The notes: a model not told the origin generated them from the sequence alone. A stretch of 64,000 nt of DNA from Verrucomicrobiales bacterium (GCA_024636835.1 JAGXGH010000140.1:1-64000), one strand, 5' to 3'; shown: positions 7,733-17,191, counted from the first letter of the stretch. A program made the numbers and translations.

Positions 7733-8800
7733 ATGGGAGCGAACAATCCATTCAACAATGCCAACCTCCAGCACTTCAACCTGCCGGAAGCCGAGGTTAG
7801 AATCTACCGCTGCCATCCTGACGGCCGCCCCGTCAAATACAGCGACGGCTCATTCGTTCTAGCGGATCCCTCCCACTCTTGCTTGGCCTCAGTGTCCATC
7901 GATATCGAGCGGCCTACAGAAGCAAGACAGAACCACCTTGACCGCTTCGACTACCCCATCCAGACAGACGAAACATTCAAGGTCACTCTGTCCAACCCCA
8001 TGAACCAACAGTTCACGGAAAGAGCTTGGACTCAATATGAATCGGCGACGGATTGGAGCAAGCCCATCCTCCGCGTCAATCAACTTTACAGCGTCGTCAT
8101 CGTGTGGCTTGACGCAGATACCAACGTAAGGAGCAAGATCGAATTCTTCTACGCCGCCGCACCATCGGAAGGCATCTCCGTTGGCGATCAACTACTCATG
8201 TCTAAGCAAACGGTGATCCAGTCCCCCTATGCCGAATTCACCGCAGACTTGCTATTCACCCCAAACGACTTGGATCCGCAAACCAAAGGAATCATCTCCG
8301 TTGACTACAAGCACCCCGCCTTTAGCGAATACCCAGTCTTCCTCTACGATTTCGATACCCACGAAATCACATCACCCAATGGAGCCTTTTCATATTGGGG
8401 CAACGGCTTTCTAGGAACCCACCTTCGCGTAGATGATACGGATGCCGTCCTTAGATTCCTACTACCGGAATCACTGCCAGACAAAACACCGCCGCCCATC
8501 TACTATTACGAAGCAATGCGTATCGACGCCAGCATTGGAAGCGATGGGGAATTCTCACCGCAGGGAGAGCTTCACATTTACCCAGGCGCATCACTCGATG
8601 CTGTCAAGGCCACCATGAAGCTTACCTTTCTAGGCCGCACCGTTTTTGAGTTGAACTTCGACGGTGATATCGCCACGCGAAACATCGTTGCCAACGTCTC
8701 GGAACTCGATACCGCAGACTACACTTACGACAACCCGACTTTCGTTTTCCAGCCTTCCTACCCCGCCATCAACCTAGCACTTGCAATACCAGCCCTATAA
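7733..8800 (+). CDS. Putative structural (tail-associated) protein
   Basis: A 355-residue protein that is beta-rich throughout, with no transmembrane segment or recognisable enzyme motif. Its start lies 1 base after the preceding stop. Composition (many Asp, Pro, Tyr, and strand patterns such as VLRFLLPESL) fits a virion beta-sandwich protein. Function unassigned; the tail-block context is the only guide. Confidence 0.55.
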   Translation: MGANNPFNNANLQHFNLPEAEVRIYRCHPDGRPVKYSDGSFVLADPSHSCLASVSIDIERPTEARQNHLDRFDYPIQTDETFKVTLSNPMNQQFTERAWTQYESATDWSKPILRVNQLYSVVIVWLDADTNVRSKIEFFYAAAPSEGISVGDQLLMSKQTVIQSPYAEFTADLLFTPNDLDPQTKGIISVDYKHPAFSEYPVFLYDFDTHEITSPNGAFSYWGNGFLGTHLRVDDTDAVLRFLLPESLPDKTPPPIYYYEAMRIDASIGSDGEFSPQGELHIYPGASLDAVKATMKLTFLGRTVFELNFDGDIATRNIVANVSELDTADYTYDNPTFVFQPSYPAINLALAIPAL

Positions 8801-8805
8801 AATCA

Positions 8806-8952
8806 ATGGCCAGAAGAAGAACAACATCAGGGAAAAGCGGAAGGAGAAAACGAAGCGAAGCATTCTTCACCGACATGAAACACGCGCTCATCCAATACGA
8901 AATTGATCAGCGAAAGAAGAACAAGAAACCGGAAACCGAATCTGAAAAATGA
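8806..8952 (+). CDS. Small basic protein
   Basis: A 48-residue protein (MARRRTTSGKSGRRKR start, helical middle, Lys/Glu end) filling the gap between two structural genes. It begins 5 bases after the previous stop (leader AAAATCA), and its TGA overlaps the next ATG (ATGA). The tight packing on both sides supports it. The basic N-terminus may contact nucleic acid; no family recognised. Confidence 0.65.
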   Translation: MARRRTTSGKSGRRKRSEAFFTDMKHALIQYEIDQRKKNKKPETESEK

Positions 8953-9404
8953 GCAAACGAGCCGCCGCACAATTCAAGAGAGATTCGCTCCGCATCTTCA
9001 AACAGAAGACCGTCAACTCAGTTGACGTTGAGATCAGCTGGAAAGTCTCTACCCCAACACCAGGCCACGACCCACAGGATAGATTCTCCACACCAGAAGT
9101 CACCGATTCATTCTCGGAGACAGTCATTGCCCTACGTCACAACCCATCACCGGAACGTAGCTCATTCATCCAAGCATCCGGAATAAGATCCGGAGATATC
9201 CTTTTGGATTTCCACCCCAATCTACTCCCGTTCGATCCACTGGACGCCACCATCACATCGATAGAGTTCAATGTAGACGGCCGCGACTACGTGGCAGAGT
9301 CCAACGCAGGACGCCCGACCTTTACACCAGACGCTTACATAGGCGGCTTCCCTACCCTTTACACCGTTCACTTACGACTTAAAGGATCAGGCACTTTGAA
9401 TTAA
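8949..9404 (+). CDS. Putative tail-completion / head-tail connector protein
   Basis: A 151-residue protein, translationally coupled to the preceding small gene by an ATGA overlap. It is beta-rich after a helical N-terminus, and ends YTVHLRLKGSGTLN. Size and position two genes upstream of the tail-terminator-like gene fit a neck/stopper-type protein. No signature motif. GTCAACTCAGTTGAC at 9012-9026 matches the phage palindrome. Confidence 0.5.
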   Translation: MSKRAAAQFKRDSLRIFKQKTVNSVDVEISWKVSTPTPGHDPQDRFSTPEVTDSFSETVIALRHNPSPERSSFIQASGIRSGDILLDFHPNLLPFDPLDATITSIEFNVDGRDYVAESNAGRPTFTPDAYIGGFPTLYTVHLRLKGSGTLN

Positions 9405-9405
9405 C

Positions 9406-10020
9406 ATGGCCGAGATCTCCATAGACACCGCGCTCCGGAAGCTGAAAAACCTCAAGCGCAATCTGGATGAGCCCACCTACTTCTTTGATATCATCTCAAA
9501 GACAACCACCGCACAGGCTCGCCAAATCGCCTCTCAAGTCCTCACCGTGATGAAGCCACGCGATGCGGATCCGATCACATGGCAGGAGCAGATCGAGCGA
9601 TTCCTCGACTTGATCACATCGCGCCTCACCACCAAGCCAGCCATCGGCATTCTCATCGAGGCAGGTATCCCCGAAGACGAAGCCGGATACCCTGCCAAGC
9701 AGATCGATATCACCGATAAAGATATCGAGCGGTGGATGGACTACGGACAGAAAGATCCGAAGATCGGGAAACGAATCACACCCGAAGATGAGTCCCAACG
9801 CGAGGCCGCCAAGTGGAGGATCCGCCAAGCCCTCGACTCCAATGACACCGCAAAGTATCAAGGCATCAAAGACGCATTAGAAGCATTCATCCAGAAGACA
9901 GCCGGTATGGAGTTCCAGCAGTTTTTTGAACCCATCCTTGAGGCCTGGGTGAACTACTACGCATCAAACCTTCCCTCGAAAGTGCCAGCGTATATCCGAT
10001 CCGTTTGGAGAAAGGGCTAG
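9406..10020 (+). CDS. Putative tail-completion protein (helical)
   Basis: A 204-residue protein, mainly helical, with no cysteine. It starts ISIDTALRKLKNLKRNL and has a C-terminal YASNLPSKVPAYIRSVWRKG that recalls the basic ends of phage tail-completion/virion morphogenesis proteins. Assignment is weak. It ends 4 bases into a convergent methyltransferase gene. Confidence 0.5.
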   Translation: MAEISIDTALRKLKNLKRNLDEPTYFFDIISKTTTAQARQIASQVLTVMKPRDADPITWQEQIERFLDLITSRLTTKPAIGILIEAGIPEDEAGYPAKQIDITDKDIERWMDYGQKDPKIGKRITPEDESQREAAKWRIRQALDSNDTAKYQGIKDALEAFIQKTAGMEFQQFFEPILEAWVNYYASNLPSKVPAYIRSVWRKG

Positions 10021-10607
10021 CAAGCCCAAAACATTCCACGGCCGTCGCCATCGCCCTCGACTTCGATATCATCGTAGCCAGCATTCTTGAGCAACTCGGT
10101 GATCATATCCGGAGTCACCTCAAGATCATCCCACGCGCCACACACAGACTCAGCGATCTTATCATCGCGTTCGGCCAACCGCTCAAGAATAGCCACCGTA
10201 TCAAAGGCCACATCGATGCGCAGCAAGCCTATAGGGATTTCAGAGTTCACTCCGTTATCCCAAATCGCTTGAACAAGATCCTGTAAAGTCAGTTCAGTGA
10301 ACGGCTCACCCTCATACCAAGTGACGCCACTAGCGGATCCGGATACCCGTGCTACGAGGCCGTGAACCTGACCGTCACCATCGTATTCAATCCCGCCAAG
10401 ATCGCGGACTCTATCCAGCGATGAGTCAATAGCCAGCACCGATGCGCCACGCGCCGCACAGGCGTAAGCAAAGGCACCACTGCCACTACCGATATCGACC
10501 ACCCAATAACCACGGCCAAGCACAGCTGGCAGACGCCACAGGTTTCCATCAACGACGGAATCCCAATCGCATCGCGCATCAAATTCTCCTGTAATTGCTT
10601 CAATCAT
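10017..10607 (-). CDS. Class I SAM-dependent methyltransferase
   Basis: A 196-residue protein with motif I WVVDIGSGSGAFAYA (about residues 35-49), motif II acidic end VLAIDSSLD (56-64) and a beta-strand-rich C-terminal half. These are the marks of the Rossmann-type methyltransferase fold. No DNA-methylase DPPY/NPPY motif is visible, so the substrate could be protein or a small molecule. Its ATG overlaps the stop of the upstream gene (ATGA). Both genes lie opposite the flanking tail genes, suggesting an inserted two-gene cassette. Confidence 0.78.
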   Translation of the reverse strand: MIEAITGEFDARCDWDSVVDGNLWRLPAVLGRGYWVVDIGSGSGAFAYACAARGASVLAIDSSLDRVRDLGGIEYDGDGQVHGLVARVSGSASGVTWYEGEPFTELTLQDLVQAIWDNGVNSEIPIGLLRIDVAFDTVAILERLAERDDKIAESVCGAWDDLEVTPDMITELLKNAGYDDIEVEGDGDGRGMFWAC

Positions 10608-11155
10608 GGATTTCTTGTCGGCATTTTAGCGAACAATACCGCATTAAGCAACACCTGTCTTACCTTGTAACCAGGCATGATGATTGGCACCGGAGGCTGC
10701 ACACGGATCCGCCCAAAGCCAAGCTGAGACATAGCCGCCTTGTTCGGACTGCTCAATAACCAGAATAGATCCGCCGCGATCTTCGCCACCTTCCAATCAT
10801 CTTCCTGTGACTGATCGCCATCCGCCGCCACACGCACCATGATCGACCAAGACATAGGACGCTCCACATCTTTCACCCCACCACCACAGTCACGATCTCT
10901 ATTTGTCATGTTGACCAACTGAGAATGGATCCACGGCGAGTCACCTTTGAGATCTTCCACATTGTAGGCAAACTCAACCGAGTCAAACGTCTTGCTTATC
11001 GCCGGATCATCCTCGCTTTCCCACACGTCAACAGGAACGCCAGTGAAATGACGCTTGAGGAACCGATGCAAAACCGTTTGTGCATAAGCTTCGGATTCTA
11101 CCCACGGCTGAACTTCCGGAGGGGATAAAGTGAATGGATACCATGGCATATACAT
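10604..11155 (-). CDS. Putative tail-terminator-like protein
   Basis: A 183-residue protein from the ATG at 11155; the longer ORF to 11221 overlaps the divergent gene's leader. The alternation of strands, a helix KVAKIAADLFWLLSSPN, then strand GRIRVQPPVPI follows the layout of small tail terminator (gpU-type) proteins, but sequence similarity cannot be judged by eye. A ring at the tail tube tip would fit the position next to the tail chaperone and tape measure. It is coupled to the methyltransferase gene. Confidence 0.45.
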   Translation of the reverse strand: MYMPWYPFTLSPPEVQPWVESEAYAQTVLHRFLKRHFTGVPVDVWESEDDPAISKTFDSVEFAYNVEDLKGDSPWIHSQLVNMTNRDRDCGGGVKDVERPMSWSIMVRVAADGDQSQEDDWKVAKIAADLFWLLSSPNKAAMSQLGFGRIRVQPPVPIIMPGYKVRQVLLNAVLFAKMPTRNP

Positions 11156-11202
11156 GATGTAGCCGCTTGACCGCAGCTGTTCAAGAAAGTAAAACAAATG
11201 AC

Positions 11203-11853
11203 ATGTCAGAAAACAATACACACAAACCGACAGCCAACCCGTTCAACGCCTTCAAAGGCAACATTTCGGGGAAACCACGCCTCTTCACCATCGTCACCGG
11301 AATCGATGAGGATCCCGATGCAAAGAACCCGGCACCGATCAAGCCGAACGATGAGAACTCAGTGACTCTTGAGGTCTACCCGATGAGCGCCAAGACACGC
11401 ACCATCATTGACGACATGGAAGGATCCGTCCAACCGCCCACCAAGCCAGTGAAGCGGCCGTCTCTCACTGATCCTACCAAAACAATCGATGATTTCGATT
11501 ACGACTTTGAGGATCCCAAATACCTCGCTCAGATGAAAAGCGTCTACGGCCGTCAACAACTTGCCGCCGTCTTGCTTTGCTGCCCTACCCTTCACGAAAC
11601 CACGGAAGGATCCTCTCTTGAACAGAAGATCGATAGCTTGGCCGAGGTCATGCCATCCGGCGCACTCGATTCCTTGCTCGAAGAGATTCAAAGCTTTGTC
11701 TTTGCAGTAGGACAGACGGCTGATTTTTTTACGCAAGACGCCTCCGCAAATTCAAAAAGCTCGCAGCGTGGAGGCTCAAACCGCAAACCAAAAGCGAAGT
11801 CCGCGAAATCATCCGGCAGCTCGACGGCCAAGACAGCGAATACGAAGAGCTAG
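11203..11853 (+). CDS. Tail assembly chaperone, short form (gpG-like)
   Basis: A 216-residue protein just upstream of the tape-measure gene. This is the usual position of the tail assembly chaperone, which wraps the tape measure before tube polymerisation. It is acidic, helical in the middle, and has a low-complexity Ser/Lys/Gly tail. The ATG at 11203 is preferred over 11167. Codons 174-176 read GAT TTT TTT, giving a T TTT TTT slippery site. The 0-frame tail beyond it is low complexity, while the -1 frame continues as an ordinary protein to 12080. Confidence 0.78.
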   Translation: MSENNTHKPTANPFNAFKGNISGKPRLFTIVTGIDEDPDAKNPAPIKPNDENSVTLEVYPMSAKTRTIIDDMEGSVQPPTKPVKRPSLTDPTKTIDDFDYDFEDPKYLAQMKSVYGRQQLAAVLLCCPTLHETTEGSSLEQKIDSLAEVMPSGALDSLLEEIQSFVFAVGQTADFFTQDASANSKSSQRGGSNRKPKAKSAKSSGSSTAKTANTKS

Positions 11854-12080
11854 AAACCTGCATCCTGTTTAATTACAGCTACGACCAATGGCTTGATGCC
11901 TCACCACAAACCAGAGCCAGACTGATCGCCCACTACAGAGAGCGCAACGACAGAAAGGCAATGAGCGAGGCCATCCAAACCGAAGTCTTCGATAAGAAGA
12001 AAGATAAACCAGAAGCACCGCAAGGCGCACCAGCACCACCCTCCCCTTACGCGGGGAGGTCATTGCTATTCAAACAGTAA
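11203..12080 (+). CDS. Tail assembly chaperone, long form (gpGT-like) by -1 frameshift
   Basis: Slipping back one base at 11724-11730 joins the chaperone to a second open frame ending at TAA 12078-12080. The extension is about 117 residues, starting YARRLRKFKKLAAWRLK. It includes the segment CILFNYSYDQWLDASPQ and a charged end with Pro/Ala. This gpG/gpGT arrangement is conserved in long-tailed phages, where the T part recruits tail tube subunits. The extension has no good start of its own and stops 12 bases before the tape-measure gene. Frameshift efficiency is not known. Confidence 0.8.
11724..11730 (+). promoter_or_regulatory. Programmed -1 ribosomal frameshift site (T TTT TTT)
   Basis: In the chaperone frame the bases read ga[T][TTT][TTT]acg, a perfect X XXY YYZ heptamer with X=Y=Z=T. 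Both tRNAs can re-pair after a -1 slip. The -1 frame then stays open for about 117 codons up to the tape-measure gene. Confidence 0.8.
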
Positions 12081-12092
12081 ACCTACTTTACG

Positions 12093-15000
12093 ATGATCAC
12101 CGAGTCCGTAGCACTACAACTCAAGTCGAAGCACGATAGCTCCGGCTTTGACGCATTCAGCAAACGACTCAAAGGTGTCCGCAAGGAGGTGAAGAACGCA
12201 CCTATCCGAGTCCCTGTAGTCCTCGACATGTCGCGGATTGACAGGGACTTGGAACGTGTTCGCGGCCGCATCGCTGGCAGACTCGCCAAGTTTGGCAAGA
12301 TCCCCGTCACCATCTCCGGAGATGCGAGATCAAAAGCCGCCGACAACATTAAGCAACAGGCCGCCGCCCAAGCCTCATTAAACAGAGAGCAGGATCGTAC
12401 CAATAATCTGCTCAAAACTCAGACGACCCTCACCGCCAAGGCCACAAGGATCTCCACCACTAGAGAGACTGGTATTGGTAAGAAACAAACCGTCATCCAG
12501 AAGATCAAGGAAAAGAACGAGCTTCCGGAAGGCGTGGAGAAAGTCACCCAAGTAGACGATCCAACAATAAGGCTGAGAGAACAACGGAAGGCCGCCGATG
12601 AAGAACGCAAGCGGATCAACAACAATGAGAACCGCCGCGCCAATGATCTCAACTCACAGGCTCAATCCATCAACAAGGCAGCCACCGCAGAGTCCAACCG
12701 AATCAAGAAGCAACTCAGAGGCGCTAAGGCCGCAGAAGAACTTGCCAAGGTGGAGATCATGCGAGCTAAGGCGCTCGATAAGGTAGCCGCCAGCCTACGC
12801 AAAGTGGAAGCGGCCGCCGATGGACGCGGAGACTTCAAAACACGCAACTTCGCTCGCGGCGTAGCCCTCACTACGGAGTCAGGATCCAAGCAAGCCAGCC
12901 GCCAGTCCGATATCATCAAGGAGAACTACCGTAAGGATGCGGCCAGAGGCATCCGCACATTGCGTAAGGAACTCGATGCACTCATCCGCACTCAGAAGGA
13001 AGAGTTGAAGATTCTCGATCAGGAAGAACGCCGCGCCAAGAAGGCCAAGTTCTTTCGGAAAAAGAAACTAAGAGACATTAACGAACAGCGCCAAGAGATC
13101 CTTAATCGCTCCGCCTCATCCATCGATAATGTTAAAACAAAAGCCAAAGGTCTAGGATACACTGCCGTTAGCGACCGCGCCACAAGATCCGCCGAAGACG
13201 CCAGATCTCGCGGCCGTATTTCCCTTCGCAAGTTCAACTCAGACCTCAGAGATGGCGGCCACGCTTTAAGCTTCCACTCATCGAACATGCTCCGCAACGC
13301 CGCTACATTCGCTCAGTGGACAGCGGCCGCAACGGTAGTCCTCTCGATTACACAAGCACTAGGATCAGGGATCAGCCAGATGATCAAAGTCGATAGACAG
13401 TTTGCTACGTTGCGAGCCGTCTTCCGAGGCACCAATGACGAGGCACAGAAACTCAAGATCTCCACACTGGAACTTGCACAAGCCAACGGCCGCTCTTCGG
13501 AAGAAGCTATCGATTCCGCCGTGCGATTCTCCCGCCTTGGGCTCACCAGAGTCCAGACATTGCGCCTGGTGGAAACTTCCCTGCAAGCCGCCAACGTCGC
13601 CGAGATCTCGGCCGCACAATCAGCGGAATACCTCTCTTCAATCTATGCGGCATTTAAGCTCAACATCAGCGACCTTCCCGCCCTCTTGAACCGGATCAAC
13701 GCGATCTCCAACCGATACAACGTAACGAACAAGGATATCCTTGAAGGACTATCCCGCGTCTCTGGTGTGGCCAAGCAAGCCGGACTCTCGTTACCCAACC
13801 TTGAAGGCATCATCGCATCCGCAACAGCTGCCACAGGCCGTAGCGGATCAGAAATCGGTAACGCACTCAAGACCATCATCACAAGGATCCGTCGCCCCGA
13901 TACCGTAAAGAAACTCAAGGAAGCTTTCGATATCGATCTACTCGACGGCGGCGGACAGTTCAAATCACTCGATACCATCATCGACCAGCTGGCCGGAGCC
14001 TACGCATCACTCACCAAAACTCAACAGGCCTACTTCTTGGATCTCGTCGGCGGTGCGAAGCAAGCCAACCGACTCCAGATCATTCTCGATAACTACGGAA
14101 AGAGCCTCGACCTACAGATCCAATCATTACTCGATTCAAACTCCGCAAACCGAGAGAACGAAAAGATCCTCGCTTCGGTAGAATCCAGATTGCAATCCGT
14201 CAAAGACGCATGGGCAAACGCCTTTGTCGCCATGGGTGACTCAGGAGCCTTATTGTTCATGCGGACTCTGATCCAGAATACAGAAGACCTCATCGCCAAC
14301 CTCACGACAGCGCAGAATGCAATGTCGGAGCTAATACCCGTAACCAGCAGGACTACACGCGACACCGTGAAAGCCGCAAACGTATCAGGACAAATAGGGC
14401 CCGACTTCTTGAGATTCTCCGACTCCACCCCTGGAGATCTAACCAGGATACGAGATACCATCAAAGAGATCGTCAGACGCCAAGAGAGCGGCCAAGATCT
14501 CCAGCTTGGTAAAAGCAAACTCAATCCACTTGATTATGAATCGACAACACTCGCACCAGACCAAGTTGATGCCGCTGAAAACCTGATCAACCGCATTAGC
14601 GATGACGGATTCCTCACTCAAGACGCCATCCTCTCTGAACTAAAAAGGCGCTTAACAGATCTTGAATCATTCATCGCCCGCTCAACATCCGAAGCCAATA
14701 GAGACGGACTAGCCTTCTCATTAGGCTACGCGGATAGCGACGTGAACCAACAACGTCAGCGCGTTCAAGCCGCTGTGAAAACAGCCCAACGAGCCAACCA
14801 ACTCGCAGACCTTTCATCGTCAACCAACTTGACCGATCAAGAACTCGGCAAGCAACTGGTTTCGATTGTCGATACACTCAAGAGCTTTGATGAAAGCTTC
14901 GGCACAGATCTAGCCAGTAGCGCAGAGGAAATCAGCGAGGCCATGGCACACGGCGAGAGAGACTCAGAGAAGATCTACCAAACCTTTAAGAATATCGCCA

Positions 15001-16445
15001 AGGAAGCGGACAAGGTTAAGCTCTCCGAGAGCGAGAAGTTCAATAGCGATCAAAAATCCAACATCGAAAAACTACAAAAAGAGCGAGCGAAATTAGAATT
15101 CGCCCGCGACAAAATAAGAGACTCAAGGAATAGCGATCAATCACCTGATCAGCAGCAATTAAACATCAAGGAGCTTTCCCTAATCTCGGACGCACTCAAG
15201 GAGATCGATGACACGATCTCATCCATCAACAATGGAATCAACGTCGATCAGTCCGATGCAATAGGTGATCTCATCCAAGCCCGCATCAGCCATCTACAAT
15301 CCTTAATCAAACTCCAAGGCGAGGCGCTCGGAGCCGCCGTATCAGGACTCGGCGGATCCGATCCTATTGCAGCCGCAGCGTTCTCCAACTTCGATAAAGA
15401 GACGGCAGCCAAATTCCAGAAGAAAGCTCTACAAGGCCAGCTAAAGACCGTGGAGAGCCAGCCCATCACTGGAACACCGGAAGAACAGAAACGCCAGACT
15501 GACGCCGTTGTGGCGCTAAAGAACGCTATCGCAGCTCTACGCGGCGAGGAAGAACAACTCGCCGCCGAACGCGCCGCCAACACCACGGCCTCGCTATTCA
15601 CCGCCGCCATTCAGAACGGCCAACGCGCTGCGGGGATCCTGATCGCAAGAAACTCTTTCGGAGAGTCTGACGCCGATAAGCAAATCAACGCACTGCGGTT
15701 CATTCGCAAGAATGCCAATTCATTCGGCCGTGGAAACAACATCGGCGGAGCCGCCGCAAGACAGAGCCTTGCCGATGAAGGGATCCGCCGCGTCTATGAC
15801 CTGGAGCAACGCCGCGCCGAACTCCAAGTGAGAATGATCGACCTCAAAAAAGAGGAAACCCGCGCCATCCGCGAACAGCAGCAAGAGCTATCCAGAGAAC
15901 TCGCCCTTGCCGAAAGATCCGACCAGCTGCGGGCGGCCGCACTCGCTAAGTTCCAGAAGACCAACGGAAGCATCGGCCTCGATGAGTTCAGTTTCCTGAG
16001 TTCAGAGACACGTCAGACCGCATCACGTTTCAATCCAGACTTCGCAGAAGGTTTGAATCCATTGAGATCCGGATTGCAACAAGAGCGCCAGCAGATCCAA
16101 CAGGATATCCAGAACATCACCGGATTCCTCGCAGAGATGGGCGGCACCCAACAAGCCATCAAGGAATTCCGCGATACCATCATCGCCACCAGAGAGCAGA
16201 TCGACCCCACAAGATTCTTCTCACCGAGAAACGCCAACACAACAAAGCTGACCCAAGATCAGCAGTCTCCCGTGCAGCTCAATCTCTCACCAACCTTCCA
16301 GATCGAATTCGGAAGGCAGTTCACGCAAGCCGTCAACATCCTCGGTGATCGCCTCCGCGCAGAATTCGGAGAGCAGCTCACCCAAATGCGCCAGACCGTC
16401 TTAGGCACACAAGAGAACCCCGCTACCACAGCGAGCGGGATATAG
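12093..16445 (+). CDS. Tail tape measure protein
   Basis: A 1,450-residue protein. Residues about 150-420 are long charged coiled coils. Residues about 425-640 match the TP901-type tape-measure core: a hydrophobic segment (NAATFAQWTAAATVVLSI), then the MIKVDRQFATL, LSNI-like and SGSEIGNALKTIITRI motifs. The rest is mostly helical with Gln/Arg-rich coiled coils. At about 0.15 nm per residue the tail would be roughly 215 nm. It follows the frameshifted chaperone gene by 12 bases, and the leader TTACG lacks a Shine-Dalgarno sequence. Confidence 0.95.
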   Translation: MITESVALQLKSKHDSSGFDAFSKRLKGVRKEVKNAPIRVPVVLDMSRIDRDLERVRGRIAGRLAKFGKIPVTISGDARSKAADNIKQQAAAQASLNREQDRTNNLLKTQTTLTAKATRISTTRETGIGKKQTVIQKIKEKNELPEGVEKVTQVDDPTIRLREQRKAADEERKRINNNENRRANDLNSQAQSINKAATAESNRIKKQLRGAKAAEELAKVEIMRAKALDKVAASLRKVEAAADGRGDFKTRNFARGVALTTESGSKQASRQSDIIKENYRKDAARGIRTLRKELDALIRTQKEELKILDQEERRAKKAKFFRKKKLRDINEQRQEILNRSASSIDNVKTKAKGLGYTAVSDRATRSAEDARSRGRISLRKFNSDLRDGGHALSFHSSNMLRNAATFAQWTAAATVVLSITQALGSGISQMIKVDRQFATLRAVFRGTNDEAQKLKISTLELAQANGRSSEEAIDSAVRFSRLGLTRVQTLRLVETSLQAANVAEISAAQSAEYLSSIYAAFKLNISDLPALLNRINAISNRYNVTNKDILEGLSRVSGVAKQAGLSLPNLEGIIASATAATGRSGSEIGNALKTIITRIRRPDTVKKLKEAFDIDLLDGGGQFKSLDTIIDQLAGAYASLTKTQQAYFLDLVGGAKQANRLQIILDNYGKSLDLQIQSLLDSNSANRENEKILASVESRLQSVKDAWANAFVAMGDSGALLFMRTLIQNTEDLIANLTTAQNAMSELIPVTSRTTRDTVKAANVSGQIGPDFLRFSDSTPGDLTRIRDTIKEIVRRQESGQDLQLGKSKLNPLDYESTTLAPDQVDAAENLINRISDDGFLTQDAILSELKRRLTDLESFIARSTSEANRDGLAFSLGYADSDVNQQRQRVQAAVKTAQRANQLADLSSSTNLTDQELGKQLVSIVDTLKSFDESFGTDLASSAEEISEAMAHGERDSEKIYQTFKNIAKEADKVKLSESEKFNSDQKSNIEKLQKERAKLEFARDKIRDSRNSDQSPDQQQLNIKELSLISDALKEIDDTISSINNGINVDQSDAIGDLIQARISHLQSLIKLQGEALGAAVSGLGGSDPIAAAAFSNFDKETAAKFQKKALQGQLKTVESQPITGTPEEQKRQTDAVVALKNAIAALRGEEEQLAAERAANTTASLFTAAIQNGQRAAGILIARNSFGESDADKQINALRFIRKNANSFGRGNNIGGAAARQSLADEGIRRVYDLEQRRAELQVRMIDLKKEETRAIREQQQELSRELALAERSDQLRAAALAKFQKTNGSIGLDEFSFLSSETRQTASRFNPDFAEGLNPLRSGLQQERQQIQQDIQNITGFLAEMGGTQQAIKEFRDTIIATREQIDPTRFFSPRNANTTKLTQDQQSPVQLNLSPTFQIEFGRQFTQAVNILGDRLRAEFGEQLTQMRQTVLGTQENPATTASGI

Positions 16446-16448
16446 CCA

Positions 16449-16475
16449 TGTAGGTTAGACGTGTCAGCTAACACC
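16449..16475 (+). repeat. REP-like short hairpin repeat, copy 1
   Basis: Contains GTTAG..CTAAC arms around ACGTGTCAG, preceded by GTAG. A near-identical unit follows at 16487 and another lies in host DNA at 50912. Confidence 0.7.
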
Positions 16476-16486
16476 ATTCCACCAAC

Positions 16487-16517
16487 GTAGGTTAGACGTG
16501 TCGGCTAACACCCTACC
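16487..16517 (+). repeat. REP-like short hairpin repeat, copy 2
   Basis: Same core with one base change (GTCGG for GTCAG) and outer arms GTAGG/CCTAC. It matches the host copy at 50912-50944 almost exactly. A further partial inverted half (CCGTCCAACCTAG) lies at 16627-16639, at the end of the convergent gene. Confidence 0.75.
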
Positions 16518-16549
16518 CTCGGCACAGCCGCACCTCCCTCCACAAAAGA

Positions 16550-16584
16550 AAAGATCCCGCCAGCACGAAGCCAGCGGGATCTTT
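16550..16584. terminator. Bidirectional intrinsic terminator
   Basis: AAAGATCCCGC (16550-16560) pairs perfectly with GCGGGATCTTT (16574-16584) around a 13-base loop. A and T runs on both sides suit termination on either strand. It separates the plus-strand tape-measure gene from the minus-strand lysis block. Confidence 0.85.
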
Positions 16585-16614
16585 AGGCGGATAAGAGTTA
16601 CCAGCTCAAATCCA

Positions 16615-17106
16615 TTAACTACAAACCGTCCAACCTAGAACGGTGCATCTCATTGATACCAAGGCATCGCCTTGAGTCAAGCAACTTGACAAGTTTTTAT
16701 TGGAAAAATCCAACGACGGCCATCCATGCAAAGTGCCGAATGGGATATCAATCCATTGCCAGGTTTCCCCGCATTGCCTCACATAGTAAAATCGACCATC
16801 CGCAAAGAAGGCATCACCAAACAATCGAATGGAATCTGATCGGAAAAGATCACTGGCCGCGCAAATCTTGACGCTCTCTTCACACTCAGCAACAAGACAA
16901 CTCGGAACCACCCCGCCTTGATCCGGCTCGATGAAGAGATATTCATCAGCGATATCATAAGCGAAGGAGATATGGAAAGCAGAGCTTTGATCAATCACCG
17001 GAAGCGGATCATCAGGAACAAAGTCCGCAGCGGATGAATAAGAAATAAGCGACACGGCAGCCAAAAGGACTGCCACCAGCGATGTTTTATTAGTCAGGTT
17101 TTTCAT
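16615..17106 (-). CDS. Secreted hypothetical protein
   Basis: A 163-residue protein with a clear signal peptide (KTSLVAVLLAAVSLISYSSAA, cleavage near residue 27). Six cysteines in the mature part suggest disulfides in the periplasm. The mature protein is beta-rich with a WQWIDIPFG segment. No family recognised. It is the last gene of the minus-strand lysis block. A tandem GTCAA repeat lies upstream at 17164-17191, and its 3' end holds the palindrome GTCAAGCAACTTGAC (16676-16690). Confidence 0.65.
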   Translation of the reverse strand: MKNLTNKTSLVAVLLAAVSLISYSSAADFVPDDPLPVIDQSSAFHISFAYDIADEYLFIEPDQGGVVPSCLVAECEESVKICAASDLFRSDSIRLFGDAFFADGRFYYVRQCGETWQWIDIPFGTLHGWPSLDFSNKNLSSCLTQGDALVSMRCTVLGWTVCS

Positions 17107-17163
17107 AACTTCTTTTTCACATTTGATCAGTGAGGCTCCATCACACTATGACGAATAGAAACT

Positions 17164-17191
17164 GTCAATCGTTTTACATCGTCAAACAATT
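17164..17191 (-). promoter_or_regulatory. Tandem GTCAA/TTGAC promoter-operator element
   Basis: Two GTCAA boxes 17 bases apart (read as TTGAC on the minus strand) lie just upstream of the minus-strand gene starting at 17106. The same spaced element occurs at 25859 and 36342. The downstream TTGACA could act as a -35 box with TGTGAT 17 bases further as a weak -10. Confidence 0.6.
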
